A DNA stretch of 64,000 nucleotides, from assembly GCF_018131005.1 (NCBI RefSeq), contig NZ_JAFCJK010000016.1, positions 26,574 to 90,573 of the forward strand. The letters are read 5' to 3'. Each line of letters opens with the position of its first letter. The first letter of the stretch is position 1. Below are positions 7,736 through 16,121 of this stretch, piece after piece. A program made the translations under genes and the position numbers. The notes below the pieces were generated by a model that was not told the DNA's origin, did no database searches, and worked only from the letters and a program-made list of their open reading frames with translations. The DNA comes from Bradyrhizobium lablabi (GTDB taxonomy: Bacteria; Pseudomonadota; Alphaproteobacteria; Rhizobiales; Xanthobacteraceae).

Positions 7736-9883
7736 ATGCAATTCTCCCGCCGACAATTTTTGGTTGCCACGTCTGCATCGGCCGTCGCCGTAGGAAGTCC
7801 TAATCTCTTGCGTGCAGCCGCGCCTCCGCCGCGTTCTCTCGCTACTGCCGCCACTCCGACCGCAGCCAAGAAAATGCGCCCCACCGTAATTGGCACTTCG
7901 CTCGAACGGGGGATGTTTAAGAATCTTGCTCTATCCTTGATAAGTTTGCAGTCAGCCACGGGCTATGCTTACCCCGGCATTTTGGATGAGAACGGGTACC
8001 CGAAATCGACGCCTGCGGCGAACGTCTTTGGTGAAATCCAGTTCGCGAGCAATCTAACGCCAGCTACGCCAATGCTCTTGAAGTGGACCGGCACCGGATC
8101 AATCACACTCGGTCGTGGTGCGCCCGGCTTCTCCATTACTTCAGGCTCCAACTTTCTGTCTGGTGGAACTGACTTCAATTTAAACGTGGTTGGCACCAAT
8201 GTAAGAGTGGTCTTCAATTTTCGAACTTCCGTTCCCAGCTCGGTGTCGTTCAGTTTTGTTGCCGGCGGCAAGTTTTCAAATTTGTCGAATGTCGTGCTTT
8301 GCAGACTTTCGGATGAAGCGTCGATCGACAAGGCAACCACTCCCGAGGAGATGTTCGACGACAATTACGTTGACGTCTACAGGACTCTCAACCCCGGCAT
8401 CTTCCGTCCAATGGGGTGGACGAACCCGAACTCGGGTAACGTTTCGCAATCGAGGTACATCGCGCCTTGGCGCACGGCGATCAACCTGATCGACCAGCGT
8501 TGGGCACCCGGTGCGTGGGTGGGCACCACGACAGGAACAGATGCTTACAACTGCGCGGCTCAGAAGGATGCTACATCGACGTATGTCGACGGAGAGATGA
8601 TTCAGCTCCAATTTGGCACTGCAAACATTTCGAGGAATGTGACCGTCAACTCGGGGGGGCGGGGGCAAGTGCCGATTCTCACAGGTTCAGGGGGAGCTTT
8701 GAACGTCGGTCAAATCACCGCCAATAGCCTCGCGACGCTGACCTACGATGCGCTTTTGGGAGCGTTTCTATGGCAGCCGGATGGCCAAACCCCATGCCTT
8801 CCGTATGAGCTCCAAATTGCGTTCGCCAATCGGGTCAACGCCGACTATTGGTGCAACTTTCCTTCCTATATGGACGATGCATCGGTGGTCTCGATCACGA
8901 AACTGGTTCGGGACAAGCTCAACAGCAATCTGAACGGCTATTTTGAGTATGGAAATGAAGTGTGGAATTATGGATTCCCTGTCACCTCATGGGCTGATGC
9001 CAAAGGCGCAGCACTCGGATTTCCGAGCGACAACAATCGGAGGCATTATGGATGGTACGCTTTGCGAACTCGACAAATTATGGGGCAAGTCACTTCGACA
9101 TGGGCGCCCCGTCAAATAGCGCAGCTCAAGCGTGCCATGGCCTTCCAGGCTTTTGGCCCGGCATCCGCCACGAGCAGTTTTAGAATGCAGGGCGCTGATC
9201 TTGATGGATCGACCTATCCTAATTATGCGGGGAAAGGCTTTGCGAACTACAAGGCGGCACCGAACAGGCCGATAGACTTCTGTGATGTCCTTTCCTACGC
9301 GACTTACTATTCCGGCGCACAGTGCACCAACTTTGACGCCAACTACTTGAATCTGGGTGCCTCTGCGATTGCGGGCCTTCTCAGTGCCGCTGACGATTAT
9401 GCAACTGCGGTGCCGTCCAAGATGGCTTCAGCTCTGGCTTTTCTTGACAACGATATTCGTGCAGGCAAAACGAGCAAGGGAGCTGCGGGGGATCAAACGC
9501 TGCTGGCATTGAGCAGTGGCGCGAACGGCGGCGGCATCTATCCGATTTGGGAGGCCGTGGCCAAGACATTCAATAAGCCGATCGTCTGCTATGAAGGCGG
9601 GCACGAAAGCTGGTATCCTTCAACGGGGGCTTGTAGCTCGTTAGGTATATCTGTGGCTTATGGCGGTCCGACTGGCAAGATTGCCAATTTGCTGGAAGCC
9701 TACAAACGATCAGATGCATTCGCGGTTTTGGTGAGAGATCAAGTTTCGCAATTTATGGCTCAGCCTCATTCACAAGCAGCCGCATGGCTGATTGTCTCGG
9801 GGCCAAATCAATGGTCTTTAAGCACTGGCGATACCTATGCGACCAAGTATAAGTCGTGGACTGCGATTTGTGCGTTGGACTGA
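7736..9883 (+). CDS. Tat-exported glycoside-hydrolase-like protein (clan GH-A-like)
   Basis: A 715-residue exported protein. The N-terminus carries a twin-arginine signal (SRRQFLVAT at residues 4-12, then a hydrophobic stretch ending near LLRAAAP), so it should be exported folded. The middle contains YFEYGNEVWNYGF with Glu408 in an NE motif, and a later CYEGGHES places Glu620 near the end of another strand. The pairing of an NE acid/base and a C-terminal nucleophile Glu is the arrangement of clan GH-A retaining hydrolases, and similar proteins are often labelled cellulose-binding. It may trim or degrade the EPS made by this locus. Fold and catalytic assignment are inference; the substrate is unknown. 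It lies about 200 bases downstream of the polymerase gene. Confidence 0.6.
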   Translation: MQFSRRQFLVATSASAVAVGSPNLLRAAAPPPRSLATAATPTAAKKMRPTVIGTSLERGMFKNLALSLISLQSATGYAYPGILDENGYPKSTPAANVFGEIQFASNLTPATPMLLKWTGTGSITLGRGAPGFSITSGSNFLSGGTDFNLNVVGTNVRVVFNFRTSVPSSVSFSFVAGGKFSNLSNVVLCRLSDEASIDKATTPEEMFDDNYVDVYRTLNPGIFRPMGWTNPNSGNVSQSRYIAPWRTAINLIDQRWAPGAWVGTTTGTDAYNCAAQKDATSTYVDGEMIQLQFGTANISRNVTVNSGGRGQVPILTGSGGALNVGQITANSLATLTYDALLGAFLWQPDGQTPCLPYELQIAFANRVNADYWCNFPSYMDDASVVSITKLVRDKLNSNLNGYFEYGNEVWNYGFPVTSWADAKGAALGFPSDNNRRHYGWYALRTRQIMGQVTSTWAPRQIAQLKRAMAFQAFGPASATSSFRMQGADLDGSTYPNYAGKGFANYKAAPNRPIDFCDVLSYATYYSGAQCTNFDANYLNLGASAIAGLLSAADDYATAVPSKMASALAFLDNDIRAGKTSKGAAGDQTLLALSSGANGGGIYPIWEAVAKTFNKPIVCYEGGHESWYPSTGACSSLGISVAYGGPTGKIANLLEAYKRSDAFAVLVRDQVSQFMAQPHSQAAAWLIVSGPNQWSLSTGDTYATKYKSWTAICALD

Positions 9884-10098
9884 TAGTTACCGCTCACGCT
9901 ATCTCCTCAAGATTGGTGAGGTCTTGCGATTGAACCTCCTTCGCAAGAATTTCTTGAATGCCGCGCTCGGAAGGACGCTTTTGGATTTATGTCTCGGAAG
10001 TCAAAAGGCTCCTCGATAGATTAGTAGCGGTGACTATATTTTGGTAAGATTTCTTCATTGAAGGGCGTCGGAACAATGCATCGCTTTATCGTAGAATC

Positions 10099-11001
10099 AT
10101 GATGACCCATCTTGTAATGGGCTTCGCAACCAACATAAGCGAGGCTTCGCTCAGAGTATTTTCCAAATCCCTGCGCGCCGTATATTCGCCGAGCGAATGC
10201 GACTTGGTTATTATCACCAATCGGTTCGAATCCTTTTTTGTCGACATTGCCAAGTCCGGCGTTCGGTTTGCCCCGACATCGAACAACTACAATTCAAAAA
10301 CAGGAAATGTGTCCAAAGCAATAAACCGATCTGTCCTGCACGCTTTGAGGATGCTTAGAAAGAGCCTGACTAACGTTGCACCAGAAATTGCGGAATCGTA
10401 TCCGGCCTTGATTGAGAATTGGCACCATCCGCATTTCGTCAGATGGTTCGCCTACGAGCGGTTCCTCACTCTCAACCGCCACTATGATCAAGTCATGCTG
10501 TCCGATGTAAAGGACGTCGTTTTTCAAGCCCCGTTCTTCGCGAACCATGAGAAAGTATGTCTGTGCGATCAGGGCTTGGTATACGGAGAGACCTACTGGG
10601 ATACAGAATGGTATCGCAGCGCATTCGGCCAGGAAAATTTGAATAAGGTGCTCGGGAAATCGCCTCTTTGTATCGGAACGATGATGGGCCCCCATGCGTC
10701 AGTTCTTGGGATCGTGCGCGAACTCTGCGCCGAATTTGCCGAGAGGCCGTTTAATCGAATTGAGCAGGCGGTCTTCAACCACCTGCTCCTTAACAATCAA
10801 GTCAAGACCCCGTACCAGATTCTCCCCAACATTACAGGGCCTATCGTAACGCTGTGCAGCGATGACATCGCCTCTGAATTCCACGTCAATGACGGTGTCA
10901 TTTGCCGCAATGTAGACAAGTCAATAGCCCCAGTCATCCATATGTATGACCGTTTTCACCCGATGCATGATGAGGTCAAGCAGCGCTGGATGAAGTCCTG
11001 A
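10099..11001 (+). CDS. Putative nucleotide-diphospho-sugar transferase (GT-A, DxD-like)
   Basis: A 300-residue soluble protein. It begins with a strand (LVMGFATNIS), and after a predicted sugar-nucleotide-binding half it has VMLSDVKDVVFQAPFF, a close match to the D-x-[KR]-D-V-x-F-Q metal-binding block of GT-A transferases that handle sugar phosphates. A conserved-looking histidine segment (VIHMYDRFHPMHDE) is near the C-terminus. No membrane segment or signal is seen, so it should act in the cytoplasm on an EPS intermediate. ATGATG at the start leaves a one-codon uncertainty. It is flanked by glycan genes on both sides, and its base composition looks AT-rich by eye. Confidence 0.65.
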   Translation: MMTHLVMGFATNISEASLRVFSKSLRAVYSPSECDLVIITNRFESFFVDIAKSGVRFAPTSNNYNSKTGNVSKAINRSVLHALRMLRKSLTNVAPEIAESYPALIENWHHPHFVRWFAYERFLTLNRHYDQVMLSDVKDVVFQAPFFANHEKVCLCDQGLVYGETYWDTEWYRSAFGQENLNKVLGKSPLCIGTMMGPHASVLGIVRELCAEFAERPFNRIEQAVFNHLLLNNQVKTPYQILPNITGPIVTLCSDDIASEFHVNDGVICRNVDKSIAPVIHMYDRFHPMHDEVKQRWMKS

Positions 11002-11099
11002 ATTCATCTCGTGCTACGGGCTCTTTGCCATGAGACTCTTCAAGGATGGCGCAAAAGCCTCCTTTCCTTCCCGATCAAAGGATAGAAGGTTAAGTGCGC

Positions 11100-11798
11100 C
11101 TAGCGGTTTGGAGACGTGCTTGATTTAATATCTTGCCCGATAAAGTATCGTTTGGCGCGGCGAGCCGTAGCCACAATAGGACTGAGCGCCGAAAATCTAT
11201 CGAACCACTTCGATCGAGAGATGTCAGATCGGGATCGCCGCTGATAGCCCAATGATGGGCCGTGTATGTAGGTCTTTAGCTGAGGGTTTTGTTTACGGAT
11301 GGTGGAATAGGCGCCATCAACATGTTGCGGCCCGCCGTCTGGGTGCCCAGGTGTGCGAGACAAGATCGCCTCCAGACCTTGAACTATTGCTGGAACAGCA
11401 TCCCTGTTTATCATCATGAAATGCGCGCAGAGCATACCCTCGTTCGGGTCAAGCACTGTAAGTCCTTGCGGCAAAGAATTGTAGTGTCCCGGATAAAAGA
11501 TCGACCAGTCGTCTGGGAGCGCGGACAGAGCTTCTTGCCATCGTATCGGGAAGTCATTCGAGAAATTCAAATCGTCCTCCATGATCAGGATTGGCCTGCC
11601 CCTTGCGCGTCGAAGAACTTCGAGATGACTTAGGAAACAGCCGTGCGCGCCTGCGGAAGGAAACCCGCAGAGTTCGTCCCGGCGCACTGCGGCAAAAAAA
11701 TGAGCATCTTCCCACCCCACCAATCTTAGTTGATGCTCCATCTCGCATCTGCGGTCCATGCGGCTTGGAAGATTGATAACGAATTTATCTATTTCCAT
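11100..11798 (-). CDS. GT25 family glycosyltransferase (LPS/EPS biosynthesis)
   Basis: A 232-residue protein with the GT25 landmarks in order: VINLPSRMDRR at the N-terminus, GAHGCFLSHLEVLRRA near residue 50 and LIMEDDLNF at about residue 72, where the EDD coordinates metal and donor. This family transfers galactose or glucose to lipooligosaccharide cores and other glycans. It reads toward the preceding plus-strand transferase gene, and is the last of four consecutive minus-strand glycan genes. Its acceptor is unknown. Confidence 0.82.
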   Translation of the reverse strand: MEIDKFVINLPSRMDRRCEMEHQLRLVGWEDAHFFAAVRRDELCGFPSAGAHGCFLSHLEVLRRARGRPILIMEDDLNFSNDFPIRWQEALSALPDDWSIFYPGHYNSLPQGLTVLDPNEGMLCAHFMMINRDAVPAIVQGLEAILSRTPGHPDGGPQHVDGAYSTIRKQNPQLKTYIHGPSLGYQRRSRSDISRSKWFDRFSALSPIVATARRAKRYFIGQDIKSSTSPNR

Positions 11799-11934
11799 AG
11801 GCGATCCTTATGGCCACGAAGTGCAGCAGCGGTGTCGATGATCGCAGGAGCTATGAGATGCTCGACACTGTTAGAATCCCGCATCGAACGACAACGATCC
11901 GATATGGCTTGAACATGCGGCCTGATTTTCCATC

Positions 11935-12849
11935 CTAGCTCTTGCGGAAATACAACTGGGTCGATCTGCCATCCTGCCTAAGCGCATATTTTGCAAGACG
12001 CTTAGTAGCTCGCATGGAATTGGCGAGCGCGAAAGCGGGCGCTCTAGCGATATGTTCAAATCCAGTTCTTTTAGCGATCGAAATCAAGGTTTGGTTGGTG
12101 AAGCAGTTGATGTGTTCGAGGGGATGAACGAGCAAGTAATCCCTATGTGTCTCGATATTTGTGACTCCGGTGCAGTCCGGAGTTTCTAGAACTAAGATAC
12201 CGCCGGGAACGATGCGGGTAGACAGGGCCTCAAGGACACCAGACGGATCGTCGAGATGTTCGAGAACTTCAAATAGCGTCACGGCGTGAAACCTGCCGTC
12301 GATCTTGTCCAACGTTGGAGTGATATGAACCTTGGCTTCGGATCTGCGGCCTATCGATCGATCAATGCCTTCGGCCTGAAACCCGAAATTAACGCATGTT
12401 TCGATGAACGATCCGAAGCCGCACCCGAAATCCAGGAGACGAACAGGTTGATCGTTTGGCCGCACCCCTTTGGTCATCTCCTCGATGCGCAGGATGTGCT
12501 CCAGGTGTCCTGTGGCAGCAGCAAACGCTCGTGGAAACGCGGCCCCGCGGCGCTTCTCAAACTCAACGATACTCTGCGCATTCATCCACATCGTAAAGCG
12601 ACGTTCGTTCCACTCTTCGTTCAATATCCTGCGATGGAATACTTGCGAGCACGTCGCGCATTTTGCTAGCGACCAAGTAGCAGATTGCAGGTATGGCAAC
12701 GGATCCTCACCCCATGGATCAGCAGCGAGAAATCCGTGCAGCGGTTGATCTGTGTAATGGCCACTGGAAAGCTCAATGACATCGGGTGAGCCGCAATTGA
12801 TGCAGTGGGTCCGCTCAACGAAAACGGCTTGGGGCAACTGATTAAGCAT
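11935..12849 (-). CDS. Class I SAM-dependent methyltransferase with N-terminal zinc-ribbon-like domain
   Basis: A 304-residue protein. The first third has paired cysteines, CINCG near residue 15 and CATC near residue 65, resembling the zinc-binding module found ahead of many sugar C- or O-methyltransferases. The catalytic half has the SAM motif LLDFGCGFGSF and the VTLFEVLEHLDDP block. It probably methylates a nucleotide-linked or lipid-linked sugar. The start is ATG at 12849, preceded by an AGAGAAG-like site; the frame extends further upstream to 12930 but that part overlaps the neighbouring glycosyltransferase. The short overlap of open frames suggests it is read with that gene. Confidence 0.8.
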   Translation of the reverse strand: MLNQLPQAVFVERTHCINCGSPDVIELSSGHYTDQPLHGFLAADPWGEDPLPYLQSATWSLAKCATCSQVFHRRILNEEWNERRFTMWMNAQSIVEFEKRRGAAFPRAFAAATGHLEHILRIEEMTKGVRPNDQPVRLLDFGCGFGSFIETCVNFGFQAEGIDRSIGRRSEAKVHITPTLDKIDGRFHAVTLFEVLEHLDDPSGVLEALSTRIVPGGILVLETPDCTGVTNIETHRDYLLVHPLEHINCFTNQTLISIAKRTGFEHIARAPAFALANSMRATKRLAKYALRQDGRSTQLYFRKS

Positions 12850-12916
12850 AATGCTTCTCTTAGAGTTTCTAATGGTCTTGCGGCCGGGCGGGGGAACGGC
12901 TCGTCGCTTCGCTGCC

Positions 12917-13933
12917 TTACTTATATTCAATCGTCGTCAGTCTTTGACCAAAAAACCTACGTGCAACAAACTTAAGATAGCCCTGTCCTTCAGGGAAACG
13001 CGACAACACGTGAAACACGGCCAACAGGGCCCGTTCGCGCGGTTGACCCGGCCTCGTCAGGAATAGACGCAGCATTTGCATTGGATAGACAAGCCAGGCG
13101 GCGAATCCCCAAGGTGGGAACAACACGCTGATGCTTGCGCAAACCGCTGGCGTTACGAGCCCCCATACTGCGGCGCGACGAGTCTCATGTACCCAGTGAC
13201 GTTCGGGAGGCGATCCATGAATATGAGCACCCTCCGCAAATGCAAGACCGCAACGTAGCTGACGGCGCCACCACTGACTAAACTTGGTCATCGCAGCATC
13301 GTGCAGGGCCATCTCGCCTTCTATTCGTTCAATTGTCCAGCCTCGAGAGCGAAGCCGTACACAAAGTTCGGGCTCCTCGCCGGCGATCAGATCATCACGA
13401 AATCCCCCCGCCGCGGTGAACACCTCGGTTCGGATCATGAAAATTCCGCCAAACGTCTTTGCAATGCCGATTGGGATATCCCACTCCATGTCGCACAGCT
13501 TGTTGTAGATTGATCGGGAGGGTTGCGCTTCTCGAAGCCGGCCAAATACGGCGCAGACGCTGACGTTACGATCTAGATGTCGAATTGCCCGTTGCGGCCA
13601 GCCTTCCGCCACCTCGCAATCGCCGTCGACAAATTGCACGTAGCGTCGATCCGGCGCGATTTCCAGCAGACGGCGAAATCCGGCGTTTCGGGCGCGCGCG
13701 GCCGTGAACGGCATGCTGACGTCGAGTTCGACCACGTCGATATGCCGCGCGAGCGCCCCTCTTACGGAGCCGTCGGTCGAGCCCGAGTCGACGTAGACGA
13801 TGCTGGCCGAGTTCGGCAGCGATTCGAAGCACCTGATCAGCCGCCCGCCTTCGTTACGCCCAATAACGACGATGCCAAGGCGGGAGCTGTCCTGGTCTCG
13901 GCGTTCACCGCCAATGGGGTCGTGATCGTTCAT
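12917..13933 (-). CDS. GT2 family glycosyltransferase
   Basis: A 338-residue protein with a GT-A domain: IVVIGRNEGGRL, then IVYVDSGSTDGS and the metal-binding-type VQFVDGDCEV. An acceptor-side GEEPELCVRLRSRG follows. Two hydrophobic segments toward the C-terminus (around residues 240-285) suggest membrane association. It would extend a lipid-linked glycan at the inner membrane. It lies directly upstream of the methyltransferase on the minus strand, with about 70 bases from its stop to the methyltransferase start, so the two are probably co-expressed. Confidence 0.85.
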   Translation of the reverse strand: MNDHDPIGGERRDQDSSRLGIVVIGRNEGGRLIRCFESLPNSASIVYVDSGSTDGSVRGALARHIDVVELDVSMPFTAARARNAGFRRLLEIAPDRRYVQFVDGDCEVAEGWPQRAIRHLDRNVSVCAVFGRLREAQPSRSIYNKLCDMEWDIPIGIAKTFGGIFMIRTEVFTAAGGFRDDLIAGEEPELCVRLRSRGWTIERIEGEMALHDAAMTKFSQWWRRQLRCGLAFAEGAHIHGSPPERHWVHETRRAAVWGLVTPAVCASISVLFPPWGFAAWLVYPMQMLRLFLTRPGQPRERALLAVFHVLSRFPEGQGYLKFVARRFFGQRLTTIEYK

Positions 13934-14063
13934 ATCAGGTTCGCTATTGGCCGGGCCGCGCCGGTATCAAATTCGTGCAGCGATCACCGTCTGGAACGTC
14001 AGTGCGGCTAGTGACTCTCATGAAACCATTCAATCCGATAGCACTCAGAAATAAAATGGTAAA

Positions 14064-14597
14064 TCAGCTCGCTTGGTAAATCTTGGCGGCTCCCACGGCC
14101 ACAGCGTTGCTGCCGACGTCAGTTATAATCACAGCATTCGCGCCGATCCGCGCGTGGTCGCCGATCTTGACCAGTTCCAGCACTTTCGCGCCCGCGCCAA
14201 TATCAACGTGTCCTCCAACTTCCGGTACGCTGCCGACGCCGCGGCTCCCCAAGGTCACCTGCTGAAAAATGAGACAGTTAACCCCGATCTTCGCGTCGGG
14301 ATGGATGACAATGCCGTTCGGGTGAGGGATCAACAGCGCTCCGCCGATGCTGCACGTCAGAGGGATGTCGGCGCCGGTCACGACGCTCCAGAAACGGTGT
14401 CGGAGAACAATGACCTTGCAAAATAACCTTCCGAAGATGCCCGCCCGCTCGCGCCAATACTGGTAGCGACGGATCGATAGAAGCAGCTTTCGCCCGGGAT
14501 CCCAGAATTGCCTCGGCGTTTCCCGCGTCCAGTCTGGATGCTCGGCGCTGATTTGGCTCAAGGGGCGGTCTCTGACGAAACTCAAGAGATTTAACAA
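14064..14597 (-). CDS. Serine O-acetyltransferase-like hexapeptide acyltransferase
   Basis: About 177 residues. A helical N-terminal segment is followed by left-handed beta-helix repeats: PHPNGIVIHPDAKIGVNCLIFQQVTLG, here only to mark residues about 92-118, carries the active-site His and the hexapeptide periodicity of the CysE/colanic-acid acyltransferase group. In EPS loci such proteins usually acetylate a sugar. The only start of the NTG type is TTG at 14597. The same frame stays open upstream to about 14727 without any ATG, GTG or TTG, and the extra translation reads like protein, so the true N-terminus may have been lost by mutation. The C-terminus also ends soon after the last repeat (AVGAAKIYQAS). 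Confidence 0.7.
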   Translation of the reverse strand: MLNLLSFVRDRPLSQISAEHPDWTRETPRQFWDPGRKLLLSIRRYQYWRERAGIFGRLFCKVIVLRHRFWSVVTGADIPLTCSIGGALLIPHPNGIVIHPDAKIGVNCLIFQQVTLGSRGVGSVPEVGGHVDIGAGAKVLELVKIGDHARIGANAVIITDVGSNAVAVGAAKIYQAS

Positions 14598-14893
14598 GTC
14601 TGCTGGGAAAGGGAAACCGGACCTGAAAATTCTACTACCGGGGAATATCCGGATGGTTATTTTCCCGATGCCAGGATAATGGTATCCCGTTTTCGGCGGT
14701 AACTTTGTTAGATCTGTCGTTAATTTTCACGACCAGGATTGCTGTCCGCGGTCAAATTCAAGTTCCATCGGGCGCGGGCGGGAGTTAATCAAATACATTA
14801 AATCGGTTTTACTGTCGACAAAATTGCTAGTAAGTCCGCCTCATGTCGGGCAAATAATGCTCATGAATATTTCAAAGTTTAGCATAGGTTCAT

Positions 14894-16081
14894 ATGTTAT
14901 CGATTGCGCGAATTTCCGACGCCAGCCTGACATCTGCGGAAAATTTCCTCGACGAAGCGCGGACATTCTCTTCGCTATGCACCGTCGAGTCCGACGATTT
15001 ATCACGACCGGTCTACGGTCTCCTGGGTTTGCCGGTTGATGCAGTTAATTTCACCGTATTATCCCGGTCAATGGATTCGGTAACCCGTCATCCTGCCCCA
15101 TTTCTCATTTCCACGGCCAACGTCAACTTCCTCGTCAAGAGTCTGACAAACGAGGCGTTTCGGGAATCGGTTTTATCGAGTGATCTGTCCTTGGCCGACG
15201 GAATGCCGCTCATTTGGATGGCCAAGCTTCTACGCGTGCCAATCCACGAACGAGTTGCCGGAGCCGACCTGTTCGTTCGCCTGAAATTGGTGGGTGCGGC
15301 AGGACGGTGCCTCAAAGTATTCTTGCTAGGTGGCACGCCAGGTCTGGCCGAGAAGGTTTCGGAAAGGCTCAATGCGGAACCGTGTGGCCTTCAATGTGTC
15401 GGAGTGCTGAATCCAGGGTTCGGAACCATCGAGGAAATGAGCGGCGATGCGGTCATTGAAGCCATCAATTCGAGCGGTGCTGATCTGCTGGCCGTATTTT
15501 TCAGCGCCGAGAGAGCGCAACAATGGCTCATGCACAACCATTGGCGGCTGAAACCTCCGGTTCGGGCACAATTCGGTGCCACGATCAACTTCGAGGCCGG
15601 TACGGTAAAGCGTGCCCCGGCGTTTCTCAGGAGCACGGGGTTTGAGTGGCTGTGGCGGATCAAGGAGGAACCGCATCTGTGGCGCCGCTACTGGAGCGAT
15701 GGAAGGGCCTTGCTCAAGCTCCTGGCCACTAGTGTCATTCCTCTGGCGGTTGTGGCCCGCCGCCGCGAACGTGAGTCGAGGTTCCTGACGATTCAGCGTG
15801 ACGACGAATCTTCGTCGGTCACATTGCGGTTGTCAGGATCGGCTACTTCAGGTTACGTCGATCTGGCTGCCGGCCATTTTCGAGCAGCCCTCGCGGCAGA
15901 GAAGCATGTCAAGCTTTGCCTGAAAGACGCCACTACCATTGATCCGAGATTTTTCGGCTTGCTTCTTATGCTGCGTAAAAGCCTGGCCAGGTTGGGTAAG
16001 AGGCTGGTCGTCACGGGGGTGTCCTCCCGATTGCGGCGGATGTTCCAACTGAATCGATTTGAGTATCTCCTCGAATCCTGA
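14894..16081 (+). CDS. WecG/TagA/CpsF family glycosyltransferase fused to a STAS domain
   Basis: A 395-residue protein with two modules. Residues about 40-245 form a WecG/TagA/CpsF transferase (GT26): STANVNFLVKS, DLSLADGMPLIWMAK and RVAGADLF are the conserved donor and catalytic blocks, and FEAGTVKRAP with EWLWRIKEEPHLWRRYW closes the domain. Residues about 295-395 look like a STAS/anti-sigma-antagonist fold: VTLRLSGSAT, VKLCLKDATTIDPRFFGLLLMLRKSLA and RLVVTGVSSRLRRMFQLNRF. The transferase would add a ManNAc-type residue to a polyprenyl-linked sugar. The STAS part suggests regulated interaction. The gene is followed closely by the TPR lipoprotein. Confidence 0.82.
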   Translation: MLSIARISDASLTSAENFLDEARTFSSLCTVESDDLSRPVYGLLGLPVDAVNFTVLSRSMDSVTRHPAPFLISTANVNFLVKSLTNEAFRESVLSSDLSLADGMPLIWMAKLLRVPIHERVAGADLFVRLKLVGAAGRCLKVFLLGGTPGLAEKVSERLNAEPCGLQCVGVLNPGFGTIEEMSGDAVIEAINSSGADLLAVFFSAERAQQWLMHNHWRLKPPVRAQFGATINFEAGTVKRAPAFLRSTGFEWLWRIKEEPHLWRRYWSDGRALLKLLATSVIPLAVVARRRERESRFLTIQRDDESSSVTLRLSGSATSGYVDLAAGHFRAALAAEKHVKLCLKDATTIDPRFFGLLLMLRKSLARLGKRLVVTGVSSRLRRMFQLNRFEYLLES

Positions 16082-16121
16082 TGCCCGGAAAGCCAAAACG
16101 CCCTTGAAGAAAGTCGCGACG

